Positions 10,201-21,122 of a stretch of 64,000 nt of DNA are shown in pieces. How positions within the stretch are numbered: the stretch's first letter is position 1; every line of letters begins with the position of its first letter. The translations under genes were made by a program, and so were the position numbers. The notes under the pieces are model-generated. The model saw only the letters and a list, made by a program, of their open reading frames with translations, did no database searches and was not told the DNA's origin. This DNA is from Typha latifolia (lineage: Eukaryota > Streptophyta > Magnoliopsida > Poales > Typhaceae): the NCBI GenBank assembly GCA_019914945.1, contig CM034110.1, forward strand, positions 4,605,808-4,669,807, given 5' to 3'.

Positions 10201-11408
10201 GTTCAATGGACGAAATGACATTTTATAAGACAAACTTCTAGCCAAGGTAAGAACGCCAAACTTCCCATGTTGGTTAATTTTAGTATAATTTCAGTTAAAT
10301 TTTGTAAATTCAAACAAATTAATTGAATTAAGATAAGAAATAGCTGCCTTGCCTTGTTGTAAATTCTGGTCGCACTTGTCGTGTGGTGTTGAAGCGTGCT
10401 GACCCCGAGGGGAGTATCAGTGCATGCCAAGCAATATGGGTGTGGTATCGCCGACACATATTGAGTGCCAAGTGATATGGGTGCGTGCCAATTAATGCAT
10501 GTGTTGAATCAAGTATATATCTAATTATTGCTATATGTTTTATAACTTTGTCTAAAAAATAAAAGATCCTAGTGTAGATTTTAATATATTATAACCCAAA
10601 ATATGTATAGAAGCATATTTAGAGGCGTGCCATTCGTTTACCAGTGTACTAGTGGCATACTAACCAATAACTCAGTAGTCACGTTTTCTAAATAAGGCAC
10701 AAGTTAAGTGTGTCCTTCTTAGAGACCGATTAAGAAGAAAAGGGAGATAACACATGGGCCTCACACCATCTAGTGCTCTCCGGCTTCCTCAGCTTGCTTA
10801 TCAATTGATCAGTATTCTTTAGGGAATTATGCAAATATCAATTTATGAGCTACCGAATTTCTTAAAGGCCCAAACAAGGAAAATGTATACAGATAGTCAT
10901 CATTTTTTTTGTCTTTGAAGGCTTTTCCTTCCTCTGAGCAAAGTCTACGAGCATGTGTACTTCTGCATAAGAAGCTATATAATGTGCTAAGCAATTAAGA
11001 AGAAATTCCAGTTTAAGTATGAGGGAGGAGATCTTGAATACCCTGGTTTTTTCCTGGTACAAGTATGTTACTTTCACTGCTCACAAACCCATAGAACACC
11101 ATTAGATAGCTTACCGGACGGATTGAGATGGAATTGCTTTCTTTTGCGGTGGGTAAAACTTCGTCGTCGTCCTCCTCCTCTTCCTCATCGTATTCGTCGT
11201 CGTCGGGATTAGGAAGAGAGATAGGACACTCCTCTAGAACTCTGGAGATCTTGGCGTCGACGGAGGTGGTCTTCCTCCGCGCATGCTCGTCGTTAACGGA
11301 CTCCGAGTAGGAAGAGAACTCCCAGGGGGACTGTGTTTCCCTCTTTGCTATCGCCGCCGTGGCCTCTTCATCGGAGCTCGCCCCTTCGAATCGGAAGTCA
11401 GGGTCCAT
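1153..11408 (-). CDS. RH28: DEAD-box ATP-dependent RNA helicase, RH28/Drs1 type (5' part; 3' part off the left edge)
   Basis: Exons read on the minus strand are 11115-11408, 7279-7449, 1348-1416 and 1153-1259; all four donors are GT and the three acceptors seen are AG. They join in frame to about 213 residues. The N-terminus carries [12 protein letters not shown] and EHARRKTTS, then an acidic run. Next come the Q-motif region ([19 protein letters not shown]), motif I (ITGSGKT, split by an intron after GSGK) and motif Ia (PTRELA). The DEAD box and helicase C domain would follow beyond position 1. The pattern matches plant RH28, the counterpart of yeast Drs1 and human DDX27, which act in the nucleolus in 60S ribosomal-subunit assembly; that role is family knowledge. 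The start is the first ATG of the open frame, just below a CT-rich leader and a telo-box. No stop or frameshift is seen, so the gene is probably functional. An extra small exon in intron 1 is possible because the acidic linker is shorter than in Arabidopsis. Confidence 0.88.
1348..1416 (-). CDS. RH28: RH28-type helicase exon 3 (Walker A / motif I)
   Basis: This 69-base exon encodes 23 residues from [12 protein letters not shown] to GSGK. The acceptor is ATATAG and the donor GTAACT, both in phase 0. The exon ends inside motif I: the lysine that binds the ATP phosphates is its last codon and the following threonine opens exon 4. It is separated from exon 2 by 5.9 kb. Confidence 0.9.
1598..2233. 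mobile_element. MITE, family B, in RH28 intron 2
   Basis: The ends form an imperfect inverted repeat of about 85 bp. The left arm reads CTTTTAACCTATTTGGGG, then GTTTACACC, and ends TTTTATCAAATATG. The right arm, reversed, reads CCTTTTAACCTATTTATAG, then GTTTACACCC and TTTTATCAAATATG. The 636-bp element has no coding capacity. A related pair of ends occurs at 34395-34610 and partial ends at 11.87-12.13 kb. No clear target duplication was found and the superfamily is not assigned. Confidence 0.65.
2629..3151. mobile_element. hAT-type MITE with perfect 8-bp target duplication
   Basis: The element starts TAGACATGATCA and ends TGATCACGTCTA. It is flanked on both sides by CTGACTTC (2621-2628 and 3152-3159), the 8-bp duplication typical of hAT insertions. 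Inside, both ends carry many GGGCC and GGGCCGAGC motifs around an AT-rich core. It is 523 bp long and non-coding. It interrupts the CT-rich part of the 2294-3835 element, so it is the younger insertion. Confidence 0.85.
3152..3560. repeat. CT-rich then GA-rich low-complexity tract
   Basis: This stretch runs from TCTCTCTTTCTCTCTC into GAGAGAG-type purine DNA. The open frames across it are composed almost wholly of R, E, G or S, L, P and are compositional artefacts. It is the low-complexity core of the surrounding hAT derivative. Confidence 0.75.
4370..4800. other. GC-rich segment with GAGCGACC-type repeats
   Basis: This 430-bp island is far more GC-rich than its surroundings. From 4520 it is made of loosely repeated GCGAGCGGCGAGA and GAGCAGCAAGAG words. 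All six frames contain long open stretches for that reason; none resembles a known protein. It may be a captured genomic fragment or simple-sequence expansion. Confidence 0.5.
4981..5400. mobile_element. MITE, family A, copy 1 (RH28 intron 2)
   Basis: The left arm begins AGTTTTTGACCAAACTAGC. The right arm, reversed, begins GTGATTGACCAAACTAACC. Both continue into CCCCTCAAAC / GCTCCTCAAACCTATTACCAAAA. The inverted repeat is roughly 100 bp and the element about 420 bp, with an AT-rich core containing AAAACGCT words. A sister copy lies in an ADF5 intron at 52062-52386. Flanks are (TA)-rich, so the target duplication cannot be read. Confidence 0.7.
5446..6358. mobile_element. foldback element with long repeated inverted arms
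   Basis: The left end GCATGACAACTTATCCCATC pairs with the right end GGTGGGATAAATTGTCATGC. Each arm is about 250-270 bp and contains two copies of a sub-unit with GGGAACCCACAATGCTTT and GAGAAATGGGTTCC. The loop (about 5700-6090) is AT-rich on the left and has a GC-rich part at 5960-6090. It is 913 bp long with no coding sequence of its own. A transcript through it would fold into a long imperfect hairpin. Confidence 0.7.
7279..7449 (-). CDS. RH28: RH28-type helicase exon 2 (Q motif)
   Basis: This exon has 171 bases, 57 codons, phase 0 at both ends. It starts at ESNNSK after the acceptor ...TTGCCAG and ends at PTPIQ before GTCATT, a weak but GT-type donor. It encodes the upstream aromatic residue and glutamine of the Q motif, which contacts the adenine of ATP in DEAD-box proteins. 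[19 protein letters not shown] is the signature that separates the RH28/Drs1 group from other plant DEAD-box families. Confidence 0.9.
7450..11114 (-). other. RH28 intron 1, 3.7 kb
   Basis: Intron between exon 1 and exon 2. From 7450 to about 9240 nothing recognisable was found on either strand. From about 9245 to 10576 it carries a tandem duplication. 10580-11114 is plain AT-rich intron. No convincing extra coding exon was seen, though a short acidic one could be missed. Confidence 0.6.
9245..10576. repeat. ~673-bp tandem duplication in RH28 intron 1
   Basis: Two direct copies, about 9245-9905 and 9918-10576, line up over almost their whole length. Shared landmarks are AAGCCATTTCGAGAAATAAG, ATTCATATTGATGTTCAATG, CTAGCCAAGGTAAGAA and GTGTTGAATCAAGTATATAT (9828 and 10501). 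The copies differ by scattered substitutions and small indels, so the duplication is not recent. Each copy contains the sub-motif GCAATATGGGTG, itself repeated. Confidence 0.85.
11115..11408 (-). CDS. RH28: RH28-type helicase exon 1 (start codon, acidic N-terminus)
   Basis: This exon has 294 bases, 98 codons, ending in phase 0 at ISIRP before the donor GTAAGC. Residues 72-84 or so form an acidic stretch of D and E encoded by GAC/GAG/GAT repeats, which show on the plus strand as a (TCG/TCC) run at 11160-11210. The conserved family block (WEFSSY, EHARR, ISRVL) lies before it. A plus-strand reading of the same bases is only a serine-rich shadow. Confidence 0.88.
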
Positions 11409-11454
11409 TGAGGAGGGAGGGAGAGAGAGGAGTAGGAAAACGAAGAGGGTTTTG

Positions 11455-11464
11455 TTTAGGGTTT
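11455..11464 (-). promoter_or_regulatory. telo-box (AAACCCTAAA) above the helicase start
   Basis: About 47-56 bases above the ATG the minus strand reads AAACCCTAAA, closely followed by AAAACCCT and a CT-rich leader. Telo-boxes of this form are typical of plant promoters for ribosomal-protein and ribosome-biogenesis genes, which fits the predicted role of RH28. No TATA box or clear site II element (TGGGCY) is visible next to it. Confidence 0.6.
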
Positions 11465-11465
11465 T

Positions 11466-12370
11466 AAAGGGTCAAAATTGGTCACTAGGTCAGGTCCTTT
11501 CGCAGGGACATGACAATGGTTTCTACATAAATTAAGGGGTATATCAGACAATTTACATGCGTAACTTGATTAACTAGTAAACTAAATCATTATGTTCTTT
11601 TCCTTAATAACAGTAGAATTTCGAAAATTTTATACATAATTTGGAATATTTGAAATTCAACTCGATATTTTAAATTAAATTATTTTTATTGGAAAATTTA
11701 AGTTTAAATTGAAGTTTATTAATTATAAGAAAGTGTTTTCTGTAAATATTTAATAAGATTATAAGTTTATTAATTATATAACATTTTAATAGTATTTTGA
11801 CTAACTTGGATCATTTTGTATATAATTTGCATATAACATTCGGGACCTAACAATAAAGTGTTTTTTATAAATATTTGATAAAATATGAGGGTGTGAATTA
11901 TAAATATTGAAAATGCAATATGTATACTACAAATAGATAAAAAGACGGGCTATTAAATAAAAAGTTTCCTTTGGGTTACCTTCAATATTTACAAATTAAG
12001 AATGATAACTTCAATTTTCTACTAATCATTAATCCATTTACTCAACTAACCCTCGTCCACCATAAATGATAAAAATACGATATGTGTATATCACAAATAG
12101 ATAAAAATACGAGCTATTAATTAAAAAATCATCTGATGTAACTTAAATATTTATAAATTAAAAATAGGGTTTTATTTGAAATTTTACATAACATTCCTAT
12201 TTACAAATTGGATTAACAATTCAAAATTCTATTTGTTTAGTCCAATTCAAATTTGGTTAATTAACTTTAACCATTAATTTAGAAGAAAAAAAATCCTAAA
12301 ACAATTAAAGCAACTCTAACCGGACTCTAATGCAACAGTGGGGCTTCAAACCACCGAAAAAATAGAGCAC
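11466..12370. other. intergenic AT-rich DNA above RH28
   Basis: Mostly AT-rich. At 11870-11970 and 12060-12125 there are two blocks resembling the right end of MITE family B (TGATAAAATATGAGGGTGTG, ACAAATAGATAAAAAGACGGGC), suggesting a broken copy. No gene is seen. The first hundred bases hold the presumed RH28 promoter. Confidence 0.5.
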
Positions 12371-15300
12371 GGCGCACGCGACAGGACGGGTGAGGCCTGT
12401 CACGCACAGATACACTCATGTGCACATATAATCGTGACATCATCAAATAATACCTGCTAACATATTCATACTCACGTAATCCAACACCAAATAAATCATA
12501 TTATCAATCAAATAAATCTGTTAGCATATGAACTAAACAACCAATACACGAATGCACTATAATCTAACATCTACTATATAAATCATCGTCTAATACCATA
12601 AAGTATAAATATAACAAACAATGATACAACTCAATATCTGGTTAAATTATCTTCTATACCACTTCACGTCTATATCTCAGCTCATCTTTGCTCTAAAATA
12701 TCTCATTAAGATATCTCAAGTTGCTATCACGTATCATAATATCTGGAGTGTTAGAAAAAAATAGAGATAGTTATAAGCAAAAGACTTAGTGAATAGATCT
12801 TACCTCGAATCAGTGATGCCAAACAGAGAGTAAATCATATACTGGATAATATGAATTAGAAAACAGCATGATATCATGTATGAGCATATATATATGTATC
12901 ATTAATAACATATATATGAATGAAGTCAATTCTCATGAATGAGCATATTATATCCTCAACCAAGAATATATCTCATGATGAAATTATAATATAACATCTC
13001 CGAATATAACAATATATAATGTATAACAATCACGATCCAATGATACTAGTCACATCAATAATGATGCATGCCAACCACTAGATAATTGTAATAACCCAGA
13101 AAAAATAAATAATAATAATAATAATAATGTAATAACCTAGAAAAATAAATAATAATAATAATAATAATAAAAATGTATAATAAGTTATATAAAGAAAAAA
13201 AAGAGACAAAAGGAAAGAAATAAAAAAAAGAAGTTTTAGTGTTGCATGGCAAGAGCTCCTGCCATGCAAATAGTGGGCGCACATTGAGGGTGCCACGTGC
13301 GTCCACTACCAGGCCCGTTGGCTGCAATGGGCCCGGCGCTGCCGCAGCTGCCGCCTTACCTCCTCCACCGCCTCTCTCTCTATATAGCTCTCTCTCTCTA
13401 ACTCACGCTTACTCTCTCTCACTCTCCCTCTTACCCTCCTCTCTCTCTCTCCCCCTCTAGCACATCTCTCTCTCTCCTTCTCTCCTTCTCGCCATCGCCG
13501 TCGTCGTCGCCGCACCCTCCTCTCTCTCTCTCTTTAGCACCTCTCTCTTTCTCTCTTTCTCTCTTTCTCTCCTTCTCGCCGTCGCCATCGTCGCCGCCGC
13601 ACCCCCTCTCTCTCTCTAGCACCTCTCTCTTTCTCTCCTTCTCATAGACGGCTTCTCGTCGTCGCCGCCACACCCCTTCACCGCCTCTCTCTCTATAGCT
13701 CTCTCTCTCTCTCTCTAAGACTCTCGTGCTCCCTCTCTCTCACTCTCTCGTACTCTCTCTCTCTCCCCTCTTACCGACGCTGGCTTGCCACCGTCGCCGT
13801 CGCCGTCTTCGCCGCCACCGCTGCAACCTAGCCGAGCCTCCCTCCCTTCCCTTCCCTTCTCTTCTTCTTCTTCGTCTTCTTCTTCCTCTCTTCGTTTTAC
13901 CTTCTCTTCTTTGGTAATAAAACTGTCTAAATTACTTATGTTATTTAGTTAATCTAAATTAGATTTTTTAGATATTTAAATTTTTAAGAATATATATTTA
14001 TTAACATGGTTATTAGATAAGTGTAATTGGTGTAATTTCAATTGATTATAATTATAGATATTTATGCATAAATATACTTATAACTTCATGTATTTTTATT
14101 AGATTAATACATGTCTTTATAATTAGATGTATATATATGTATAGATGTACAAGTTATTATACATTATTATGCATGTAATAAAATAGTAGGCTTACTTAAT
14201 GTTTATATTACATGATTAAGTAAAGATTATTTTATATGCAACTCTTAATTTGTTTAGTAAGAGTAGCTGTGACAAAATAATTAAAGTATAATTATATAAT
14301 ATGTGTACATGTATTTTAAATTATATCATTGTACATGTAGCACTTTTACGATTTTTTTTATCAAAAGAGATTGACTATTATATACTTAATATATAATTAG
14401 CAAACAATGGTTTTATAAATAAATCTACAATTATTAATATTATTATAATTGAACATACGATGTAAATCAAATTATTTAATAAAAACAAAAGAAGAAATTC
14501 TAAACCTAATAAATCATCATATGTTACACAAACGGATCTTAATTGGATAAATAACTAACTTTATATTACTTAATTATTTTCAAATCCCAACCCCCTTATT
14601 TGAGATCCCGTGGATATTGCTAGTGATTTGTAATGATTGATCGATGGACGTGAGGGATACGCGTATTGAGTCTTCTGATCAGAGTGTGAGTAGTCTTATC
14701 CCTTAGACGTCTTTCTCAAATTAGGATATATTATTAATTATGTACTTGCATGTTTTGGCCTCGAGCATGATTATATGACTTTATCTAAAAATGATTACAG
14801 TTGAGCATATTTTTATCATGCATCTAATTAGGCTGATCTTAGATATAAGTATGATGATGATAAATAGGGATGATGAAAGATAATTATATTGTTATAATAT
14901 TATGTCTAGTTGATCTGTAGCACGAGTATGCATGTAATAGATTAGTATGAGTATGCATGTGTTGACTACATGATCGGAGACTATATTGCATTATTTTTCT
15001 CTTGATTTCTATTCCACTTAAATTCCTATTATGCATTGACTTGTTATTATACTAGATATATGCACATGATCTGTCATTTAGAAGAAAAATGTGATTGATA
15101 GGATAGTTGATAGAAAGCGTGATGATACCCGAGTGGGCGCAAGGGTTAAGACTCGCTTGGTGAATGATTGATCGCTCAACATAGTCGCGATCATGTGGCC
15201 TTACGTCCGAGGTCGTTAGTCTGTGTGCGCAGCAGACATTCGGATACATAGCGTTCACTATGGCATATGTGGTGAGTTATCCTCACGAGATTTCTATCAG

Positions 15301-18252
15301 CTAGAAGGGTGCCCAGTCTAGATGAATGTTGATACCCTTAGAGGATGGTAGGATATGGTTATATTTGAGATATTCCTTACGTATGGTAGAGTATGCTTTG
15401 AGCCTTCAGACATAATGTTTGAGACCGGTACCGAATGTTGACATTGATGAATGAGATATTGAGAAATGCATATGATTTTATTATCATTTGATTACTTAAT
15501 TATTGAGTAGCTAATATATATCATATATGGTTGCATTTGATATCATAGTATCGTCATGGTCGGCATGCATCATGTGTCATATTCGAGAGAGAGTTATGAT
15601 GATAGTATAACATGGAGATTTATTTATTCATTGTCGAGGATTATATAATTTATTAGTCATGACATATTATCTATTTTTTATTTATGTATTATTGAGAAAC
15701 ATTCATATACTCATTCATGACATGATGTTCTTTCTAATTCATATTATCCAGTATATGATTTACTCTCTGTTTGGTATCACTAATTCGGGGTAAGGTCTAT
15801 TTATTGAACATTTTGCTCATGACTCTCTTATTTCTTTTCTAACCCCTCAGATATGTGGTACATGATAGTGACTTGAGATATCTTGAGAAGATATTTTAGA
15901 GTGATAATGAGGTGAGTTATAAATGCGAGATGATATAGATGCGAGATGATATAGATGATGTTTTATATAGAAATTGAGTTGCACAAATATTTGATATTTA
16001 TACTTTTTTATATTAGATAATGATTTGTATAATATAGGTCGAATCATAGTGTACTCTTGTATTAGTTGTTTTAGTTGTATCTTGATGGTTTATTGTGGCT
16101 TGTGTGGGTCCTGCTAGATTATGTAGTGGTCTAGTATATATTATTATGGACTTTGATATTCTTATATTAACATGTTTATTTGGTTATTAGTATGATTTAT
16201 TTCGTGATGGATTATATGATCATAGATATGTTAGCAGGTTTTATTTGATGATGTCATGATTATATGTGCACAAAAGTATCTGTGCGTGACGGCCCCGCCC
16301 ATCCTGTTGCGTGTGCCGTGCGTGCCGTGTGGGCATGGGCGTGCCCATGCCAGGTGAGGGCGTTATAACAATCATATATGTAAGAGCTAGATACAATCCA
16401 TATATCTATCACTATCACAATCATCGAATATCATCCATCATGCTGGACTACGGTACCCGGCCCCAAACTCGATATACATCATGTCACAAGCTCAAATCAT
16501 ACATTATCATATGCTAAGAGTATCTCTGGAGAATCATACCCTGCCATATGCTAATGGTATCTCAGAAGAAAGTAATCATACCCTGCCATACGCTAAGGGT
16601 ATATGAATGATAGTTGTACCCTATCATACGCTAAGAGTACAACCATCAACCATCACCATACTCTGCCATATGTTAAGAGTATGTCCAGTACTAGTCTGGA
16701 CCAGATACCATTCTAGCCATCACATCACATACACAAGTATTTTCATAATTTTCTATACATGATAGATAATATGCATATATCTAGTACTACAATAGATCAT
16801 GCAACTCAGGAATTTCGGTGGTAAAAAAGCCAAGAGAAAAATAATATAATGCACATTCCAACTATGTATCTAACATATGCATACTACTACTAATCTGTCA
16901 CATGCACACTCATGCTAGAGATCATCTCGGTATAAAATTATAATAGTATAATCATCTCCAATCCTCTCTATATATCACCAATGTACTCATATCCCATATC
17001 AGCCTAATTAAATGCATGATAAAATATGTTTGACTAAAATGATTTCTAGATAAAGTCATATAATCATGCTAGAGGCCAAAATATATATGTACATAATATA
17101 TAATATATCATAATTTGAAAAATACGTCTAGGGGATAAGACTACTCACCGTCTGATCAAAAGACCTAATACATGTATCCCTCACGTCCATCGATCAATCA
17201 TTACAAATCACTAGCAAAGTCTACGGGGTCTCAAATAAGGGACTCGGGATCTAAAAATGTTTAAGTAACATAAAGCTAGTTGTTTATGAGATTATAAGCC
17301 GTTCAAGTAAAATATGATATTTTCTTAGGTTTAAAATTGATTAGATTCATAGGATAAGTTCAATTGTGATAATATTAATATACTATTACCATAATTTATA
17401 TTTATTTACTAATCTTAGTTTGCTAATTATAGAATAAGTAATAAGTAAATAGTAATTTATCTCTTTTTGTAAATAACCAAGACGACTATATATATATAAT
17501 TGAATAAAAATAATATTATTAATACTTATTTTGTAATACCTACTTTTTTTAATTAATCATAAATTATACGCAAAATAGTCATTATCCTATTATACTAAAA
17601 TAATATGCAAGTCTAGTATTCCATTTTATACAAACTATTAGACAATAATATACTAAAAATAGTTATAAAATATAAATTTTAATGTAAGATTATTATGAAT
17701 GAGACTACATATATTAATCTAATAAATAATAACTAAACTATAAATAAATTTATAGGCCATGTTTATAATTAAAATTAATAAATTATTATACTAAAATTAT
17801 TAGTAAAATTATATTAGTAAGTGTAAATTATCAAAATAATCAATTATCTAAATAGACTAATTTACCTAACATTAGAAAATAATTATATATGTATATATAA
17901 AATATAATCCTCTTTGCTATAGCACTGTCAGCAAGAGGAGGGGAGAGACTGAGAATGAAGAAAAAGAAGAAAGGAAGAAGAAAAGAAAGAAAGAAAGAAA
18001 AGTAGGAAGAAGAAGAAGAGAAGAGAAAGAGGAGGGGAGGGAAGTGCGGACCCGAGCCAACCAACAATCAGCCTCTCGCTGGCGGCTCGGCTCCGACGAG
18101 CCCGAGCTCGGGTGTGAGCAAGAGAGAGAGAGAGAGAGGGAGTGAGGGAGAGAAAGGAACTCACCGACGCTTGTTAAGGTGGTGGCGGTGGTTTCCAAGG
18201 ACGACGACGACGATGGCGACGGTAATAATGGGAGAGAGAGGGAAAGAGAGTT

Positions 18253-18285
<33 letters not shown>

Positions 18286-18535
18286 TGAGACAGAGAGAGA
18301 GGAGAGTGTGTGTGTGTGTGAGAGAGAGATAGAAATATAAAAGGGGAGAGAGAGGCAGTGGGGATGTCGGCGCTGCGGTTGCGGCACCGGCTGGCCCATC
18401 GGAGCTAGCTGGCCCGGCCAACCAGGTCGGGCCAACGGCTGGGAGTACGTGGCACCCCCAACCCGCGCTAACAGCATGGCACGAGGCCGGCCACGTCGTG
18501 CCATGCAATTTTTTTTCGAAGATTGGGTTGTTACA
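12371..18535 (-). mobile_element. solo-LTR-like element, copy A, split by copy B
   Basis: Reverse-orientation member of the ~3.1-kb LTR family. Its left part (12371-13086) starts inside the conserved GCGCACGCGACAGG block, so its outer terminus is lost. Its right part (about 16373-18535) ends GGGTTGTTACA. Shared landmarks are GTGCACATATAATCGTGACATCATCAAATAA (split here: GTGCACATATAATC, TGACATCATC), CAGAGAGTAAATCAT, GGGGATAAGACTACTCAC, an AG-rich tract at 18240-18320, and GTCGTGCCATGCAATTTTTT at the end. Without copy B it is about 2.9 kb. No internal retrotransposon domain is present. Open frames are low-complexity. Confidence 0.75.
13087..16367 (+). mobile_element. solo-LTR-like element, copy B, inserted in copy A
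   Basis: Forward-orientation copy beginning TGTAATAACC and ending GGCGTTATA. The flanks ATAAT (13082-13086) and ACAAT (16368-16372) are a 5-bp target duplication with one mismatch. A terminal stretch of about 41 bp (TGTAATAACC plus AATAAT repeats) is present twice, at 13087 and 13128. It then has a GC-rich part, CT-rich tracts (13370-13760), an AT-rich middle, GAGTAGTCTTATCCCTTAGACG (split: GAGTAGTCTTATCCC, TTAGACGTC) at 14690-14712, and the conserved GTGCGTGACGG end. No protein domain. Confidence 0.8.
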
Positions 18536-19710
18536 TTAAAAATACCAAATTTGCCCAATAATTATTGTATTTAATAATTTTAATTCCATCTATATCCTTT
18601 ATTAAATAATCTAGTTAGTTAAACTGAGTATATAATTAGTTTTACTAATCAGTTTTTAACAAAAATAATACCATTGGAAAGGTCTCACCGAGGCCATTAA
18701 AATGAGTCTAATATTAAATTATTTTTGAGTTAATTTAAATTTAAATTTTTTATTATTTATAAAAATGAGTCTAATAAATTATGTGTCCTAAAATATAATT
18801 ACTCAAAATTATTTCCCAATGTAAATATTAAATATTAAAATACATCATATAAAAATACATCAAACATGAAATATATGAAATAAAAATTACATTAAAGTTT
18901 ATATTCCTTCATTCCGGTGCCTCTATGAGACTTACGAGACCATTTCCTACCAAAGCTATGGAGAATACTTACCAAACTATTAAACATCTATTATTTTTAT
19001 TATGAAATGTTAATTTCTTCATATTTTATGTAATGTAATTTTGATATTTTTAGTTAATGACATGTAATGCTTATTTCGATGTTTATTTCGTGTAATATAA
19101 TTTCGATGCATTTAATTAAAAAATTAATAATTTAAAATTACTTTTGAAACTATTGAATATTAGTGTTATTTTAAAGATGTCGGTGAGAGTTTTCTAACCA
19201 TATATTTTTTATTAAAAAATAACACTAAAAGAGTTATATATTTTTAGTGACGATTTACAAACATCATTATTTGTTCTGCAATTATATTTGATATATATAC
19301 TCTTTAATTTATTTAAACATTTAACTAAAAGAGTAAGTATAAAATTATAAAAATTGGGTGAGAATATTTGACCACCAAAACTCGGTATAGCACACAAAAT
19401 TATTATTGATATTCTTACTCTTCTCTTAAATTTTTAAATTTGATTATACTTATTTAATTTATTTAAATATAATCCTTTAAGTGGAGAGTGTAGGTTAATA
19501 AACATTGGGTGAGAATATCAATCCAGAAAAATCCAACCAAGCCATCTGCCACGATATATCTCCTTTCACATTCTTTTATATTATTTAATAGATATACTAT
19601 TTTAAGCTATTTAAGTAAAAGATAGAATAGACTTTTATAAAAATTGGATGAGAATGTCAACCTACCAAATCAAACCTATCTAACCACAAAATATCTCGTT
19701 CTATGGTCCT
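18536..19710. other. intergenic AT-rich DNA
   Basis: No gene recognised. Its right half is a degenerate tandem repeat listed separately. The rest is AT-rich with TATTAAA and AATTT words and no clear element ends. Confidence 0.4.
19240..19700. repeat. degenerate ~145-150-bp tandem repeat
   Basis: Three diverged units each contain a TTTAATTTATTTAA-like stretch, then AAAGAGTA or AGTGGAGAG, then TTGGGTGAGAATAT followed by an ACCA/CCAAC tail. The shared core falls at about 19352, 19502 and 19643. A fourth unit-like block (TTTAAGTTATTTAATACATCC, AAAAGATAGAGTG) occurs at 21124-21170, beyond an intervening insertion. Confidence 0.45.
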
Positions 19711-19714
19711 CTCC

Positions 19715-21095
19715 TAGGAGTGTAAATGAGCTGAGCTTGAGCGAGCTGGGCCCAGCTTAGCTCAGCTCGAGATGGAAAAGCTCAACTTGGCTCAACAATT
19801 TAACTCACCAAGGAGAATTTAGGGCTAGACATCGATGAGGCGACGGAGGAGGGAGAGAGCCTCGGTGTCATCACTATCTTTATTTCGATGATGACGTCGA
19901 TAAAGAAGCTATCGCTAGTGGCAAGGAGAGCTTGCATTGTGACCCCGCAAACGCTACCACCATGGCCAAGCAGAGCTCTCACACCACCAAGATGGGCTTC
20001 CATCACCGAACCCCCCCCCCCCCCCCCCGACTTTGATGAGAATGCTCGATGTGGTTATGGTGAGGACGCTTGAATAGGTTTTGGGTTTCGTGTTACAATC
20101 CGACCACATGGGTTAAGTCGAGTCAAGCCGAGTCGAGTCAAATTAGTTACTTAGCTTTATTTTTCTGTTTTGAATGTCAAATAAATTGAATAATTCGTAT
20201 GTGAATATGATCCGCTAGAAATTTTACTTCTATAAATAAGGGTGGACATGAGTTGATAATGATCATTGAGAGAAATCTGAGTTTAGCCAGTTATTATTTT
20301 CATCCTCATCTTTTTTACATTAGCCGTTGGATTGCTTTTATCTTTATAGGAGTAGCTCTTAACGATAGACCCCTTTCAAGCATCCAAACCTTAGCCACCT
20401 CCTACCTCCAACAGCCATCTTACTACACTGCCGTCCGCCACCACCCTTGGCCGTCCACCATCCTCCGATGACCGCCACAACGTCAGAAATTACCGTTCTG
20501 CCCTCCCTGATCTATCTCCACTATTTTTTTTTATCTTTTCATTCCGATCTCCGATTTATGTAAATTCAAAGCCATTAGAACCCTATCTCACGAGGCTAGC
20601 TCCACCTAAATTTTCATAATCATCCTACAAGCGGATTGTTCCAGATCTGGTCTATAACATTTCAGTGGTGAGTGGTAAGCGGTGAGTGGTGACCGGTGAG
20701 GTGGTAAAGATGGGTTTGGGTTTCAATGGAGAGGTTTGGGGTCTTGGGATAATGGGTTTGGGGAGATAAAGGTTGAACTGAGTTTTTTATTTATTTATAA
20801 AGATCATATCAACCGTTGGACATTTATAAATATAATATATTTTATACAGCCTAATCGAGCAGAGCTTGAGCAAGCTAGTGCTGGCTCAGCTCGGCTAGAT
20901 AATCTTTCGAGTCTAAAATGCTGGGTTGACTCTACTCATATAGAGTTTAAGCTGGACCCTTAACGAGCTGAGCTGAGCTCGCGAGCCTATAGGCTTTTTA
21001 TATAGCCCATTCTCTTCTCTATAAATGAGCCGAGCCGGACTCTTAAGGAGTTAAGCATGCGAGCCTCACAAGCCTGCTGGCTTTTTCTATAGCCC
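19715..21095. mobile_element. GAGCT-rich insertion, unclassified
   Basis: The segment starts TAGGAGTGTAAATGAGCTGA and has GAGCTTGAGCGAGCTGGGC-type words at the left and GAGCTGAGCTGAGCTCGCGAG at 20960-20990. It ends near TTTTTCTATAGCCC before an (AT)n run. It separates units of the degenerate tandem repeat, which supports an insertion. The middle includes an 18-base C run and some unique sequence around 20250-20750. No transposase domain is visible. A small element at 56475-56732 has the same TAGGAGTGTAAA terminus. Confidence 0.4.
20011..20028. repeat. 18-base C homopolymer
   Basis: Uninterrupted run of 18 C between CATCACCGAA and GACTTTGATG. Its exact length is likely to vary and may be a sequencing uncertainty. 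Confidence 0.9.
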
Positions 21096-21096
21096 T

Positions 21097-21122
21097 ATAT
21101 ATATATATATATATATATATAT
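21097..21122. repeat. (AT)n microsatellite
   Basis: About 13 AT units at the junction between the GAGCT-rich insertion and the resumed tandem repeat. Confidence 0.9.

Noticed and set aside
10203..10457. Open frame in intron 1 of RH28
   Set aside because: It lies within the tandem duplication, is not preserved in the other copy, and has no motif.
15052..15258. Open frame in LTR copy B that is also open in C (24565-24747) and E, with shared CAHRLTTS and AHSGI segments
   Set aside because: The similarity follows from the nucleotide similarity of the LTR copies. Copy D has stops in this frame, and no protein family or start context supports it.
12371..18535. CRISPR array or satellite because of recurring words
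   Set aside because: The recurrence is between whole LTR copies, not short spaced repeats.
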